Under the pieces are notes generated by a model that made no database searches, was not told where the DNA came from, and was given only the letters and a program-made list of their open reading frames with translations. 64,000 nt of DNA from Salvator merianae (lineage: Eukaryota > Chordata > Lepidosauria > Squamata > Teiidae), in the NCBI GenBank assembly GCA_003586115.2, contig QVOM02000053.1, positions 7,491,035 through 7,555,034 of the forward strand, written 5' to 3'. The translations under genes and the position numbers were made by a program. Positions within the stretch are counted from its first letter, which is position 1. Each line of letters starts with the position of its first letter. Below, in pieces: positions 1 through 13,500 of the stretch.

Positions 1-445
1 CAAGTGTGTTTGAAGTTTTTCTCTTTTTGCTTCTAATAGTTTTTTTTTTAACTGTACTTATTTAGTTCCTGGGATATGTCTTAAGATACAACTAGCACCT
101 AAGGAAATCTTTCTTTCTTCATTTTTCACTGATCTAAGAGAAACATTTTGTGTTACGCACACGATTACCTTGTGATGTTTTATTCTGTATGCTCATCAGT
201 TTAGAAGATACCATCTTAAATACGTTTCAGTCAAGCAATTATATAGCAGCAAACAATTAGTAACCAATACGAAGTAATAAATAGGATAGGAGTTGGTTTC
301 TCTTCCTTGCCTTAGGATTTGAAGTTACGTGACTTCTTGCTATGGTAACAAGCTATGTGTTAATTGCATTATATAGTTGTGAGATGTAGAACTTGCATGC
401 TCTTTTGGCATTGCCAGATAATATATGCCTTCACTTCCTTTTCAG
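1..445. other. Intronic sequence upstream of the first visible CENPT exon
   Basis: AT-rich sequence with no open frame or splice-consistent exon that I can connect to CENPT. It is read as the 3' part of a CENPT intron because the exon beginning at 446 has a good acceptor and needs one incoming base from an exon outside the window. Confidence 0.5.
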
Positions 446-3400
446 ATCAGTCGTTACTGGACAACACATCTCTGACAAAGTAAGCTCTCTTTGTATTGCC
501 ACTGAGAAAACAGCTAGCACTTTCTTTTCTGAAGAACAAAAATTCATGGGGGGGGACGGGACAATTTTAAATGATGACAAAAGCTTTTTTCACTTTCACA
601 TATGCAACTGCATTCGGCATGGTGTGCAGTATTGAAGATACAGTAGATCCTCGTACAATGCTAGGGTTCCATTCCTTGCTTAATGAGAATCCGGTTTATG
701 AGGGCAATAGACTTCAATGTAAATCTGGAGGTTAAGGGACCAAGGCTGAGAACTCCACTGACTTCCATTATCCTTGACTTGCCCTACATAGACATAAATG
801 TAAAGTCATTTAACATACCACGTATCAGATCTGGTACCATGCTTTGGGAAACATTGGCCTAGAGATTCTGTTAATCTGACCCCTGCGGATTTTCTTGTGT
901 ACTAGATCTCTTCAGATATATCTTACAACCCCAGTGCCGCTGCTGTCTCCTGGGAAAAAGGGCTTAACCCGTAGGCCAAAGAATTGCAGAGGTGTCGACG
1001 TGAAGACTTTTGAAGGAGGCATTGAGCCCAACCTGTTACACGTGAAAGACTGTGAGTTTGCTTTAGTTCTCTCCTGTGAATAGAAAGGACTGCGGCTGGG
1101 ATATTGCAGAACTGCTTTTGCCATGGTGCATGGGATGGTAATGGGATGGCATTGGGATGTGGGGCTGACAGCAGGTTATTATTGCCACCTGAAGGGCTGG
1201 CCTTCTCTTTTTGAACTGTTTCCTACAGCACAAACGTATCTCGTGGACTTGCAAACTTCGAGCCTGTTATCCAATGACACTGGAGCGCTCTCTGCCCGGA
1301 AGCCACAGTTTGCCACAAGCCAGCAGAGCGACTTGAGGCTTTTGGTGCCTTCTCCGCATGCCAAAACAAGGCAGTCTCTAGCCAGAGAGAAGACGCTGCC
1401 TTCTGCTCAGAAGCCCAGGCTGGGTGCAGAGTTGGACATGGATGTTAGAGCAACCGAGAACAACCCAAAAGGGGCCTCAATCCAAGACATTGAGTGCACT
1501 GATGTTGCATCTGGGGCAAAAATGGATGGACCAACAGAAGAGGAGCAAGATTCCCTGTGGGGTGGTGAAGGTGGGCTGAAACAGAGTCGCCTTACGGCCA
1601 CACTGACACCAAACCTCCGGCATGCTGATGGAATGGAAGCCATTTCTGGGGAAAGGGCTGCCGATTCTGAGAGAGGGCAAGAAATGGAGCTACAGGAAAA
1701 CAGTAATCCGGAGCCCCTTTTGAGCACTGGAAAACACCTGGCCACCGGTAAGGCATCTGGTGTCGGGCTAAAAAAAATGCATTCTTGAATCCATCTGTGA
1801 CTAGCAGACTCTACAATTTTCTTTCTTTTTTGGCAAGTGATTTTGAAGTTTCTCTTTTCGATACCAATATGTTTATTTTTGTACCTTATCTGGGTCTTGG
1901 GGTATACCTGAGATGCAATTAGCCCACAAGAAATCCCCTTTCCTTTCAGCTAATCAGAGACAGACATTTAGACTGTCATGCTTTCCCCCCCACTGTTACA
2001 TTATCGGTGTATCTGTAATTCCTATCTGTTTTGACTCTATAAACGTCTAGATATGACTCCAGTCAGATCATCAACCCCAACCCATTCTGAACATCCAGAG
2101 GTGCCTCCCGGCCACTTACCTGCTGTGCTCTATGAGAAGTTTACCAGGCATTCATTGAAAGAATCGGTGTCAAGCACAATCCAGGAGCTGAATAGAAGCA
2201 TTCCTGCTGTTTTGAGCTCATCAGAGACCAATGTGGAAGAAGACCCTTTCACCAATGAAAACAGTAAGGGGCTCTTACTAGCGTTGGAAACCCTCACTGT
2301 AAAAGGATGTTTAAACCTAGAGGATGCCTGACAGGCTATATAGGTCTAGTATCCCATACATGTGTGTGTGTGTGTGTATTTGCAGGGAATCTATCTATCT
2401 ATCCATCTATCTATCCAATGGCCTTATGCTGAACACAGTCTGTAGAACTCATCCATCTGAAAACTAGGGATAAAAAATTACAGAGAACATTGTATATGGG
2501 ATCTGTCTACTAACTGGAAATGATTTGACTATAGGAGAAGGGCCATAATGGTGTCAAAGGTGTTTCTGTAGGCCTTAAGAATACTGTATGATATTGAATA
2601 TTGCCCTGAGGCTGTCAGATAAAGGGTGGGATATAAGTACTCTGAAGGAAATGGGTAAATGCCCGCTTTATTTACCTGTGATTTGTAGTTGTTCAGGTAA
2701 CCCAAAGATCTGCTGAAAGTCCAAGCAGACGCTCTGGCAGAAAGAATTCTGTGCAGTTGGAAGGTCCACGCACAGAGGAGATGGTAGAAGGAGCAACTCA
2801 ACAAACTGGTGATGAGTGTAGGACTAGAGAAATGATGGATGTACAAGCAGAGAATGATGTGATATCGGAAGCTGAAATGCATTTTGAAGATGAGGAAACG
2901 TCAGAAGCTGAAACAGATCACAGAAACATTGGTGAGGAGATTTAACTGGCAGGTGGAAGGGATTAAAGTTCATAGAATAGAATTTAAAGCTGGCTGTTGG
3001 TGAAGTCTGTTCCTTCTGATGCTCGGAGCAGAAGTTGCCTGGATTTGTCATAAAGTCGCACCTTATCGCACGTGTGATTTATGGAATAATTTCTCATGCC
3101 ATCTTCTGTTCCCCCACCTTGAATTCTTAAGAGTTGGGAGGGAGAAATCAGTTAAAGAAGAATCACTCAGAATCTCACCCATCAGGGTTTTTTTTTTTAC
3201 TATAGAGAGCTTTGCAGCAATGAAAAGAGGTATCCCTAAAAGATCCAAGCAACTCTGACAGTAATTTGGCCAACCCTTAGCAGGCCTGCTTTTGCCACTT
3301 CTTAGGTGTGATGTCTGAAGTGTTTATCCTTATTGCTTTCATTAGATCCAGCTGGGAGCACACCAGCATTTGTACATGCTAGAGCATTTCCAGGTACACC

Positions 3401-6400
3401 ACTGCTGCCCGGTGCACGAGCTCCAAAAGTTGCAGCTTCTATGTAAGTACACAGCTAGTGATAAAGGACGACATCAACCTCCAGTAACTGAGGATGATCA
3501 GGTCGCACATTTAGCTCAGTGGCCGGCCTCTAAAAGCAACAGATCTCCTTCAGAAACGTATAGGAACATAGGAAATAGGGTTCGTTACATTGCTGAAAGT
3601 CATCGTGTGACTCAGATGTTGCCCCTGGTTACCAAAAGCGTGAGAGCTGTTTGCTATGACTTCGCAGTGTGGGGACGACTGTAGCTCAGTGGTAGAGCAA
3701 ACTGTCTGGAAAGCAGATGGTTGCCGGTTCAATCCCCAGTCACTCCCCAGAACTAGGCAATGGCAAACCACCTCTGCATCTCAGCCAAGAGAACTGCATA
3801 GAGATGCCCATGCAGTCAACCATTTGAAATGTGAAATATTTTATACTGATTAGTCTTTTGACCATATCAACAATAGTCAACCAGGAGTCAACCACGACTC
3901 AGAGGTACCCAGCAACAAAGCAGCGTAGGACGAGTACTCTGCACTTTTAATTGTTCTCTGTATTTCTGTTGTCACAACAGCCCTGAGATCACGACTTCTG
4001 AAACTACAGTGGATCTTGTCTGCAGAGCTGCCCAGTAACAATTCTACAACATTGATACTTCAGTCCTTGGTCACCTTTTCTGCCTGTCTCTTGTTTGAGC
4101 AGAGCTGTTTCAAAAATGTCAGAAGCTGCTGAGATTACTGGCAGTTCAAACAGGAAAACTGATTTAGTGTTCTCTAAAAGGAGAGATTATTTAGGATTTG
4201 GTAATGCATCAAGGTTCAAAGTGAATGGTCAATGGGAGAGTCCTAAATCTTGACTTTTAATGAATTTCTGCGACTGTACTAGTTGGCAGTACCAGTGAAG
4301 GACTGTGAATCTTTTCTGAGGGCACGAATCACTGGGAATGTTTGATTATTGTGTGATAACATCTGCTGTCCTTGTCGAACTTCCTGCTTAGATACATCTA
4401 ATATTTTCTTAAATCTCTTAAAGCTCTCTTTCAAAGCAGTCCTCGCAGAAGCACATTTCAAAACCACCTGAGAAGGTACATAGGAGAAAACATGAACCAG
4501 CACTTCCCAGAAGCTTTATAAAAAAGATATTTGGTCACTATGTGAGGATGCCAGTAGCTAAGGATGCTTTCAATGCTGTGGAAAGGTGGTAAGTTTTGGC
4601 AGAGATTGTTCATGCACCTAGTGGCGCCAGACTAGAGATTCCAACCATGGAGTGTTGCATAAGGAGAACCTTCCGAAGGACATTGTCCTCCTGGGTTTTC
4701 ATCAGTGCCACATGTGGCTCTAGTTTAACTCATGGAAATATTTTCTTCTTTAGAGCTTGTTTTTCCTGAAGAGGAGGCAGTGGCAGAACCTTGCTTAGCT
4801 AACATTTGGCTTTTCTTTTCTAGTGTAAACCTGTACTTCAAACACCTAAGTGATGATCTAGAGGCCTATGCAAATCATGCAAGAAGAAAGACTGTAGAAC
4901 CAGCTGATCTAGAACTTCTCATGAGGCGGTAAAGAATGCTTGTGTATTGTTTAAAAGCCAGAGTAACAAACAGAAGGGAGAGTGCCCACTCTGAAGTGTG
5001 TTTCCTGAATGCAGATTTCTCCAAAGTCACTTGACTAACACGTGTGTCTGAGAAGAGCCTGTGTGTTTCAGCTGTTGCATTCTTAAAGGGTCTTTGGACC
5101 TTCTGCAAGTCACTTCCCAACTGGCTTCATAAGGGAGCAAGCAAACGCTCACTCAGCATTTTCAGTTGTCTTACCCACGGGTCAGAGGGTCAAGACTGCA
5201 TTTCAGTCCTGTTGCTTCTCTACTGTGTTTGGTACAATTAACCATGGTATCTTGCTGGAGCGGCTTTAGAAGTTGGGAGTGAGAGACCAGGCACTACAAT
5301 ATTTCCATCTCTAGGGCATATTCCAGAGAGGGACGCTGGGGGGGGGACTTTTGTTTCTTACCCTGGCAAGATTTGGGTGATGACAGACAGTCAACTCTAT
5401 CTCTTCATTCCTTCTTTATCAGGAAAGGTAGTTCAAGTTCTGAAACTGTTTGGAGGCCGTTATGGGCCGGATGTAGATAATGAACTTAAACCAAATCAGG
5501 AAGGGAGAGGAATATCATGGCCCTTTCTGCACTTGGCCTTATTGTGGATTATATCCCAGAGTAGGGACTTGCTATGCACATGCTAGTGCAAACTATGAAA
5601 GGTCTTGCCCAGGGCCTACCACAGTCTGCACTAGCATGCAGATGGCAGGTCCCTATTCTGAGATATAATCTGGAATAAGTCCAAGTGCAGAAAGGGCCCG
5701 TGTGTCTTGAATCCAGGAAGCAGGAAAGCACCCAGGCCTTAGTGGGGTCATACTCACCTAGAAGTCTGGGGGTAGCGTTGGTTTCATCCTTGTCACTTGA
5801 GATATAGTGTTGATGGACAAGAGTGTCTAATTCCAGGCAGTTGGTTTGCTAGGTGAAACCTTTCTGCACAGAAATAACCTGGCCACAGGGATCCATGCTC
5901 TGCAGGCTTCCAGCTTAGACTTTAGTAACACCTTTTATACGGGCTGCCTTGGAAGACCGTTTCACAGTTGGTGCTGGTGTTTTCTGACTAAGTGCATATC
6001 ATGCCATGCTTGAGAAATCTCACCGTGTGCCAATTTCCTGCCAAACCCAGTTCAGGGAAATTCTTTTGGCTAATATATGTTGGTGAGCGTGTAAAATACA
6101 ATATTGTTTCTAACACTTTTAAAACAAACATTGCGTGCTTTGTAAATCAAAACACCTGTTCTGTTCTTCTGGAAACCGCCATTCTTTGCATCAGCATTAT
6201 AGTAGAATTCTCTGTTTTTGCTAAACTGTCTTGTTCTTGATAACAGTATGCAAAAGTGACTTCTAATTAATGGGTAGTGCATTAAATTCTATAGATAATG
6301 TGTCCATTAGCTGCAGATAACTAATGGAAGAATTTTGTTTTTCCCATGTTCTTTCTTGCAGACAAGACCTGGTAACAGAGAAGATGCCTCTAAATGTGCT

Positions 6401-6491
6401 GATAGAACATCATTTGCCGTTGGAGTACAGGAAGCTGCTAATTCCTGTTGCCACTAGTGGAAATAAAGTTACCCCTTCCAAGCCCTTATGA
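446..6491 (+). CDS. CENPT: Centromere protein T (CENP-T), 5' truncated by window edge
   Basis: CENP-T is a constitutive centromere protein. Its C-terminal histone fold pairs with CENP-W, and its N-terminal tail (upstream of this window) recruits NDC80. Nine phase-consistent exons: 446-479, 906-1051, 1229-1747, 2051-2263, 2689-2931, 3346-3442, 4424-4588, 4824-4928, 6362-6491 (stop TGA 6489-6491). Together they give 549 codons plus stop after a 2-nt partial codon. Recognition rests on the SLTKSLQIYLTTP stretch across exons 1-2 (human-like SLTRS..TFATP), followed by RRP....GVDV, and on the histone fold in exons 7-9: HYVRMPV..DAF.AVERC, then YFKHLSDDLEAYANHARRKT, LELLMRRQ, LPLEYRKLLIPVA. Exons 3-6 code for a poorly conserved, acidic, Ser/Glu-rich linker. 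The exon 5 acceptor (2688), exon 6 donor (3443, GTAAGT) and exon 7 acceptor (4423) were chosen because only they keep phase. CENPT is tail-to-tail with TSNAXIP1. Confidence 0.93.
2361..2416. repeat. Microsatellites (TG)n and (ATCT)n in CENPT intron 4
   Basis: A TG dinucleotide run at 2361-2377 is followed after a short spacer by an ATCT tetranucleotide run with one ATCC variant (2391-2416). It lies between CENPT exons 4 and 5. No function is implied. Confidence 0.9.
3671..3915 (+). mobile_element. tRNA-derived SINE, Sauria-like
   Basis: The head carries an RNA polymerase III A box (TAGCTCAGTGGTAGAGC, about 3682-3698) and a B box (GGTTCAATCC, about 3727-3736) at tRNA spacing. Downstream is AGGCAATGGCAAACCACCTC, a body motif of squamate tRNA SINEs, and a decayed tail with GAGTCAACCACGACTC. 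It is a retrotransposed tRNA relative and not a functional tRNA gene, because the acceptor stem does not close. It lies in CENPT intron 6. The family name is from memory and moderately sure. Confidence 0.7.
5519..5698. mobile_element. Palindromic MITE-like element, copy A
   Basis: The two ends are inverted copies: GGCCCTTTCTGCACTTGGCC at the left, and its near-perfect reverse complement ending at 5698. The complementarity continues inwards through GATTATATC, AGGGAC and TGCTAGTGCA. The whole 180 bp could fold into one hairpin. It lies in CENPT intron 8. Related copies are at 46219-46384 and 38518-38610. There is no coding capacity, and no clear target-site duplication was found, so the superfamily is unassigned. 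Confidence 0.75.
5866..5956 (+). mobile_element. L2-type LINE fragment
   Basis: A decayed segment (AACCTGGCCACAGGGATCCATGCTCTG ... GGGCTGCC) resembles the reverse-transcriptase C-terminal region also seen at 54590-54835 and 62320-62712. It lies within CENPT intron 8. It is short and degraded, so confidence is moderate. Confidence 0.5.
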
Positions 6492-6539
6492 GGTGCTAAC
6501 GAAGAATGCTGATCCTGATGTCAAACTTATTAAGCTTTA

Positions 6540-6545
6540 AATAAA
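6540..6545 (+). promoter_or_regulatory. Candidate CENPT poly(A) signal AATAAA
   Basis: A canonical AATAAA lies 49 bp after the CENPT stop codon. A second AATAAA at 6722-6727 is an alternative site with a longer 3' UTR. Confidence 0.55.
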
Positions 6546-7126
6546 AGGATATACAGTCCTGCTGGAAAACCATTAATAGTTAAGAGACTGTAGAAAATTT
6601 CTTTTCTACACAGTTTCTTTCATGTTCTTTTTCCCTAATTTCTTCTATATTTTGTTCCTGTATCTATATTGTGTTTTGTAAATAAAATAAGAAATTCTGG
6701 ATACATTTTGAAGCACTGATGAATAAAGCATAGTATTCTCTATTTTTTTTGCAGAGAAAAAGACCTTCAAGAAAGCTAAATGTAGTTTTTTGTTTGTTTC
6801 TAGTCTTATGGGTACTAATTTACTGTGATTCGTTTCGCAATTAAAATATATTTTGCTTAAAGGTTATTTCATTATAATACTTTGGTAAACCAAGTAATTT
6901 GGTAGAACAATTACCAGTGAAATCTATCTATCTTACCTTGTATTACCACAGATTAAATTATCCTGCTCAACAACTTATTTTTGCAGAATGTTTGTTAATA
7001 ATATCCTTAGAAGGGGCAGCTTGGTGTAGCAAAGAAAATCAACAGAATTATTACTAGGGTGAAAGCTTTTGATTTCTCTTACTATTACAGTAAGTTGCCT
7101 GCATGTAATATATTGCACTGCAGTAT

Positions 7127-7132
7127 TTTATT
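7127..7132 (-). promoter_or_regulatory. Candidate TSNAXIP1 poly(A) signal
   Basis: TTTATT on the + strand is AATAAA on the - strand, about 385 bp past the TSNAXIP1 stop codon. It is the first canonical signal I found downstream of that stop. Confidence 0.4.
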
Positions 7133-7515
7133 AGTAGCTCCCAATCATCTTTGCAACATCAAGTCAAATCTTAGTTACTGGTTCAGATACCAGACAGAAA
7201 GTGAACCATTTAATTTATGTCACCACAAAATCTTAACTAGGGAAAAAGGTGGAAGAGTCTTCAAACAATCCTCGAGTTTCAGCACCCAGCAGAGTAGTAA
7301 TTAAGGCTTTAAAATGTTAAACCTTCAGTTGTAGGGAGAAAGGGCATGTCATTTTGTGGTGACAACAACTCCTGTAACTTTTAAGAAGTCCTGCCAATCT
7401 GATGTGTTGCCCTAAAGGGAATTTTTAAGGTTACACTGAGCTACGCATTCTTTTCCTAAATCACTACTTTATGAAATTAATTTAAAAGTAAATGGAAGAT
7501 GTGTTGTAGGTCAAT

Positions 7516-10500
7516 TTAAGTAGTGACAGGAGCATCTGTTTCTTCTGCTGTGGTTTGGGGTACAGTCTTTGTATCTGTTGAAGCAGGTCCTTGTCGCCTG
7601 ATATCAGTAGATGTAAGCCTTTGCATCGCCATTTCTATAGGAATGGATACAGAAGCATCCAGTTGCTCTTTGGGAAGTTGGAAGGCATAAGAGAGGTAAG
7701 AGTCCGCAGTTTGCTCAGATACTCCTTGGTCAACTATGTAAAAAGCTGCTCTCAGGTCGTCTGGTCTTACTTCCCTGTGTATTAAAAATAAATAAAAGCA
7801 TTCAGTGAAAGACGTGTCACCTTAACAGGGATGCATGCTGTTGGATTGTTAACTAAGATTCAAAACCCGTCGTGTCTGTTTTAGATAAACTGTTCTTTTT
7901 CAGTTTAGTTCCTTCACAGAAATGCAAGCTTATCATGGAAACATAGAACACCGTAAGGAGGCTGAAGTTCAGTTACAGGATAAGACACCTACTGCATGCT
8001 TTTCCTATAGTTTGTACTACTGAACTGAATAACTCTCAACCTCTGCCCTCCTATTTCTGTTAAAAAGAAAAGGGTTAAAACTAATCAGCCAACTAATCAG
8101 ACACATTTGGCTGGGGGAGGGGGGCTTTTTCTACAGCTAGGATAATTAGTCTAGTTGATTATCTGGTGGCCCTGCCTCAGAGGTCAAGGGGTGGTGGCGG
8201 CAGCACGTGAGAGGGCCTTTTCAGTGGTGACCCAGGCTCTGAATCAGCTTGCCAGTGGAGGTACGCCAGGCCACCTACGTTGTATGGCTTTCATGACCTC
8301 CTTAAAACATAATCTCTTCACCAGGCCTTCCAACTTGCTGTTGGGGTGGGAAGGTTATATTTTAAGCATATTCTGTTTTATCAAATTGTTGTTATAGGAA
8401 TGTTGTGACATGCCCTGAAACCTTTGGGTGAAGGGTGAGATGGAAAATAAATGAATAAATAAAAGTATAGCTCTCCCCTACCCCCACAGCTATTTTTTTC
8501 TTTCTTTCACAGTTGTCCCTTTCTCCAGCATAAATTGGGTTAGGAGCAAGCAGCACTAAGAAGTAGTACTGGGGCTGCTCTCAGTTCCTGTATCGCATTA
8601 CATGAATTGAGACCCTTGCCCCGGGAATTTCAGGTTTTCAGGCTGATGCTCACGTCAAGGTGCCTAGTGCCGCACGTAAATCACGTAAATATGCCTGTTT
8701 TTCATTTATATACTGGGTCTTAAGCATTGCAATCATTGGCTCTGTTTTTCCTTCTTCATCCTGCAAGAGAAAACAAAACTTTTAAAAAGCGTTTATATTA
8801 TAAAAATCAAATCACTGCTGGTGATTTAAAACTGGCAGTTAGGAAATGTGACAGCCATGATTGTTTCCCTAAGGGGATTTGCATTGCGTAGTACTACCGC
8901 CGTGCCATGCACAACTTTTACAGACCTTATCTTTTGGCCTTCCTTTTCCTCTAAAATTGGTTGTGCTTACTAACAAGCTCTAAGACTTACCTCTAAGAAT
9001 AGTAGCCTGTACATAACAGTGTCGACAGAAGACTCTGGACTGTAGCCTGCAGCCTCGAGTAACTCCTGAATCTGTTCTTCAGTCTTCAGCGGGAAGGCAG
9101 TTTTTAGGGCAAGGCTGCAGGAAAACAGAAGCAGGTTGCATTGGATGCAAGTTCTGCATAGCATCCTTCCAGAAAGAGGGGGGATTCCATCCAGGGATGG
9201 ACAGTTAGGAAATCCAGGGGCTGACCACTTTTGCAGATTTTAGGTATTTGCCTTCAGATTTCCTACAGGCTTCCCATAGAGAACAATGGAGCATTTCCCC
9301 ACTGTTCCTTATTGTAGGAACACTCGGAACTTTTTGCATTTTCTTCTGATTTTGAAATGAAGCTTAAAAATTGTTTGTGTGCGTCCTTATTTCAAGGTCA
9401 GTGTGGCTTCTCTGTTATATTCCTTTCTACCTAGCCACAAAGCTAGCCTTGCTGATTGAGGCTCTTACGTGAACTGTTCATTTGTCAGCTGGCCAGTATT
9501 TGCTGTGTCAAGGGCAGTCAGTTCCTTCAAGAAGGTGCTCAGCTGTTCAAGGATGCTGTGGTACACTGTTTCGTCTAGCTGTGAATATGAAGTAGGTTAA
9601 TGCATCATCCATAATGCACACGGTTCCACACGAAAGAAACTGAAATACCCAAACAAATACAGCTCCTAAATCTCAGTCCTTCCGTTCTTCTCCAACTAGT
9701 GTATGAAGAACCCTCTGATGCTCATGAGAAGCCCCCAAGCCGGACATGGACACAGCAGCACTCTCCTTGTTTGAAGGACCCAGGGACAGAAACCAGGCCC
9801 TGCTGTACAGTGGCTGCTCTGGGGGTTTGGACACATGGCATCATGTTGAAACTCAAAAACACCACTGAAATGACCCCACGTTTCCTGAGAACCACAGTGA
9901 CAGAGTCTTTTGCCACCTCTTCTTGGGCTCAGCCATTCCCCTGCTCTTCTCTTTATTGGCACCTGGCCAAAATAGCCCATTTCCCGCTTCTCTAAAGAAG
10001 AAAACAGTCTGAACAAGAGGGAAAATAGCTCACACTTCCTGTTAGGATCTGATGGAACATAGACATGGCTTCGTTGGACCGAAAGAGCTTGATGGTTTCG
10101 TAGATGCTGTACGTCCAATCAAAAGCAATTGCTTCTCCATATTTTCTCTGGAAGTATTGCAGGAAGAATTCTGAGAGGCTAGATTGCTTTCCTTTCTGCA
10201 AAAGAGGCAGGGTTTTAAACACTGAGGGGACATGTAGAAGCAAAACTAAACAAAATTCTTCCCTTCTATCAAAATATCATAATCCAAAACATAAAGATAT
10301 ACAAAGATAAAATCTAAAAATAATCTGTCACAATTTGTAGAAGGAATAGATGAATTTATGTACTAATGAAAAACTGAGGTATAATGCAAAATTTAAAGTT
10401 GTGACATGAACTCTGATGGGTCAAATTAAAGGCCATTCTAGCAGTTTTCACAGTGGCCAATTAGACATCTTGCGGTGTCCTCAGGATCCCAAACATCTCT

Positions 10501-13500
10501 TTGTTACATTCATATGAAAGTAAAGTAAAACCAAAGAGACCTGTTGATCATACGCAATTTTCTCTCTCCATATTTCCCTTATAAGGGCAACAACCTCCTT
10601 TTTCGTCAACTTCTTGTTTCTAACCAGCCCGTCACACCTCAGGAATATAGGAACTTTATCACTTCTTCCCTGGGGAAAAAAGAGATCCTAGATAAAGCCA
10701 AATAATCATCAAACCAAGATTTCTACCCAGGTAACTCCTAGAGCTATTGAGTATACAGTATTCAAAGAAACCAAAAATGCTAGGCTCAGACCAAGAAAGT
10801 CCTTTGGGTTGATTTCAATTACGATTAAAAAAGTCCTGCCTCAGATTATTTTATTTATTCTTGTTTCATCTTTCCTGCTCAAAACAGTATATGTGCTATG
10901 TATCTTTCCTATCACAAACGCCATGACCTTCTAGCTAGTGGAAATTGTGGCTGCCGGCAGTTTAAGAGAAACTCAGCAACCAAAGAAAAGCAGGGGAAGT
11001 TGTCGTCAGAAAGATGCCACAAATCTTCCATCTTTTAGGAATTTTCAGATGAACCCTCATCCCAACGGCATGACTTTTCCATATGTAATTATGGAAGTGG
11101 GGAGTGGAAGAACTATTTTTCTTCAGGTTTGCTACTGTATATTCTGCCCAGCTCAATTCCACAGAACATTTTCAAAGCACAGATAGGGGACAAAGATGCA
11201 AATGGCTTGTGGGTGCTGAAGAATGTTCTAGAACATATCCCTAGAGTCCTTCTGGTGTTCCTTGGACATTATCAAAGTGTCAACTGAAGACGGACATTCT
11301 GAAGGCCACTCATTCTTACTGGGTCAGGGAAGAAAGGGGTAATCTGGAGGCCACTGCGAAAGAAGGCCCTGCTCTTTGACAGGTCAACCCTAGGAACGTT
11401 TTACCCTTCTCTACCCTGTAGCAGTTCAGGAGGAGGGAAAGTCAGCTAAAGACCCCCCTGGTCGCAGGAAGCACTTCCGCCTTACCCGCCCCACAAAGGT
11501 GTCCCTCTCTCTCAGCAGTCCGGCACCAAGTTCTTCGAGGAGCACGTCCACCAGCTGGTTGCTAGTCTTGCCTGCTGACAAAACACTCCAGCGCTCAGGG
11601 CCACCAGGAAGAACCTCTGCAAAGACAGGGAGGCCAAAAATACTAGTACAAACACGTCATGCTAGGATTCTTTGCTCGACAGAAACTATTTATCTAAGGA
11701 TAGTCGCTGTCTCTTTCACTATAAACCTATGACAGGCTTTCCAAAACTTTGATGACTGTGACTTATCGAATCGACAGCCCAAAAGATTAGGTCACTCACC
11801 AGCCACTGCCCCTCCCTTCAGAAAAAAATCTTCTCATGTACAAATTCACTGGGAAATTCCTCACATCAGCCCACCTATGTTTCTCTGTCACCCACAAGTG
11901 GGTCATGGCCCATAAGAAAATCCCTGATCTAAAAAAAGATTTCAAGGGATGCTCAGAAGTATGAGTCCCTGTCTGAAGAGGCTTACAGTGTCCTGAGATG
12001 ACCCTCATGAACTCTGACAGCATGTCTGCTCTCCCATCAAAAGACATCACAGTGTGACTGTGGATATTGTCACTTCTCCATCTCCTGGTACCCGGCAAGG
12101 GAGGGTGAGGTATTTGCCAAAGGCCCACATCCACCCCTTTGGACCCCAAGATAACTTTCCCAGCTGCAGAAAGTAAAGGTGTTTGGTTAGGCTTTGCAAC
12201 AAATCAATATAAATAAATTAAGAAAGAGACCTCCACATTTTTCCCACTGAGGCCGGGGCGTGGAAGAACGCTGGACGTTAACGAGGACATTACAGAGCTG
12301 GTCTCGCTCCTCAGAGACCTGTTTGTGGACATCCAGCACTGTGTTATATTCTTCCTGAAGCTGCTCAAAGTCCTTTTTAAGAGTCACCATCTGAAAGACA
12401 AAACAAATGGACAACAATGATCCTGGGGCGATGTGTAGCCCACAGATCAGTAGGATGACAGGGCAGATGGGAGTTTTAAAAAACGCTATCGGACCATAAA
12501 AATCCTTGTCACTATTCAAGCATCCCTTGAAATCTGAAATTTGGAAATAATAATAGTAGTAATAATAAGAGTTTCTACTCGGCCCTTCACCTGGAGATCC
12601 CAAGATGGGTCACAACCCTGCCACAGAGGTAGGGTGGGGCTAAGGACATATACCGCTACCTGTCCCCATGTTTGCTCTTCCTGTGATACCATTGCTATGC
12701 TGCCACTGCAATGCAAAGCTTCATGGACCGCAGGGAGCAGGGAAGATCCCACCAAAGCCTCGTGGGTCCCAGAGACTTCCTTTCCCATAGCCCTTCGCCT
12801 GGGTCTGTTTCTTGCTGCAGAAACAGACTCAGTGCCGGGATTTATCCACATAACAGATTGTCCCTATTGGGGAAGGAAAGTCAGCAGAAAAAATGGAAAT
12901 GGAGTTTCACATCTGATCCCTGCGAACTGAGGACAACCTTTGGTCAGATAAAAGGTTAGGTGTGGCCAGCACCTTACACTCACAGATAACAATGGAACAT
13001 CACATACACTCCCTTAAGAATATGTGAGACTCATGTATATAAGATTTTGTCCAGTTGGGAGGTGAGAATACTCTTATCGAAAATTTCCAGATGGACAATG
13101 TACTGATATCTCAGAAGCATGAAGAGCTCTCTTCACCACAACACTGGTTACCTCGTTAATCAAAGTGTTACATTTTTGTTCCAGCAGTTCAAAATCTCTT
13201 CTTGGTACCACATCTCCATAGTTTGCTTTCATAGTATTCAACTCCACCTGTGCTTTGGTGAGATCTTGGCGGGCCATCTTTAATGCGAGTTTTAACTTTA
13301 CTGTGTCTTCCTCCTTTTCATCTTTAAGAGAAACCAGGCAGATGGTTGGAAATGATGTTTAGGTTATAGTCTTCTAGAAGAATGAGATTCTCCACTAGAA
13401 TGGCAGGACAGCCCCACCCGACCCATAACATATCCTACAACCACTAACTCAAACTAGTAGCAGGAGCCTTTTACTCACAAGCACGGCAATCCAATTAATA

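Larger units (their letters stand above)
6492..7515. other. Convergent intergenic region between CENPT and TSNAXIP1
   Basis: About 1 kb separates the CENPT stop from the TSNAXIP1 stop on the other strand. It should hold both 3' untranslated regions. It contains AT-rich sequence, CENPT poly(A) signals on the + strand and a TSNAXIP1 poly(A) candidate on the - strand. No open reading frame here looks like a gene. Confidence 0.7.

Noticed and set aside
3671..3740. Functional tRNA gene
   Set aside because: The A and B boxes are present, but the acceptor stem does not pair and the sequence continues into a SINE body and tail.
4279..4503. Minus-strand ORF of 74 aa as a gene
   Set aside because: It overlaps CENPT exon 7 on the opposite strand and has no recognisable product, so it is a shadow of CENPT coding sequence.
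9696..10118. 140-aa minus-strand ORF as a separate gene
   Set aside because: Its upstream end overlaps TSNAXIP1 exon 13 and the rest is intron. The frame is not that of TSNAXIP1 and nothing in it is conserved.
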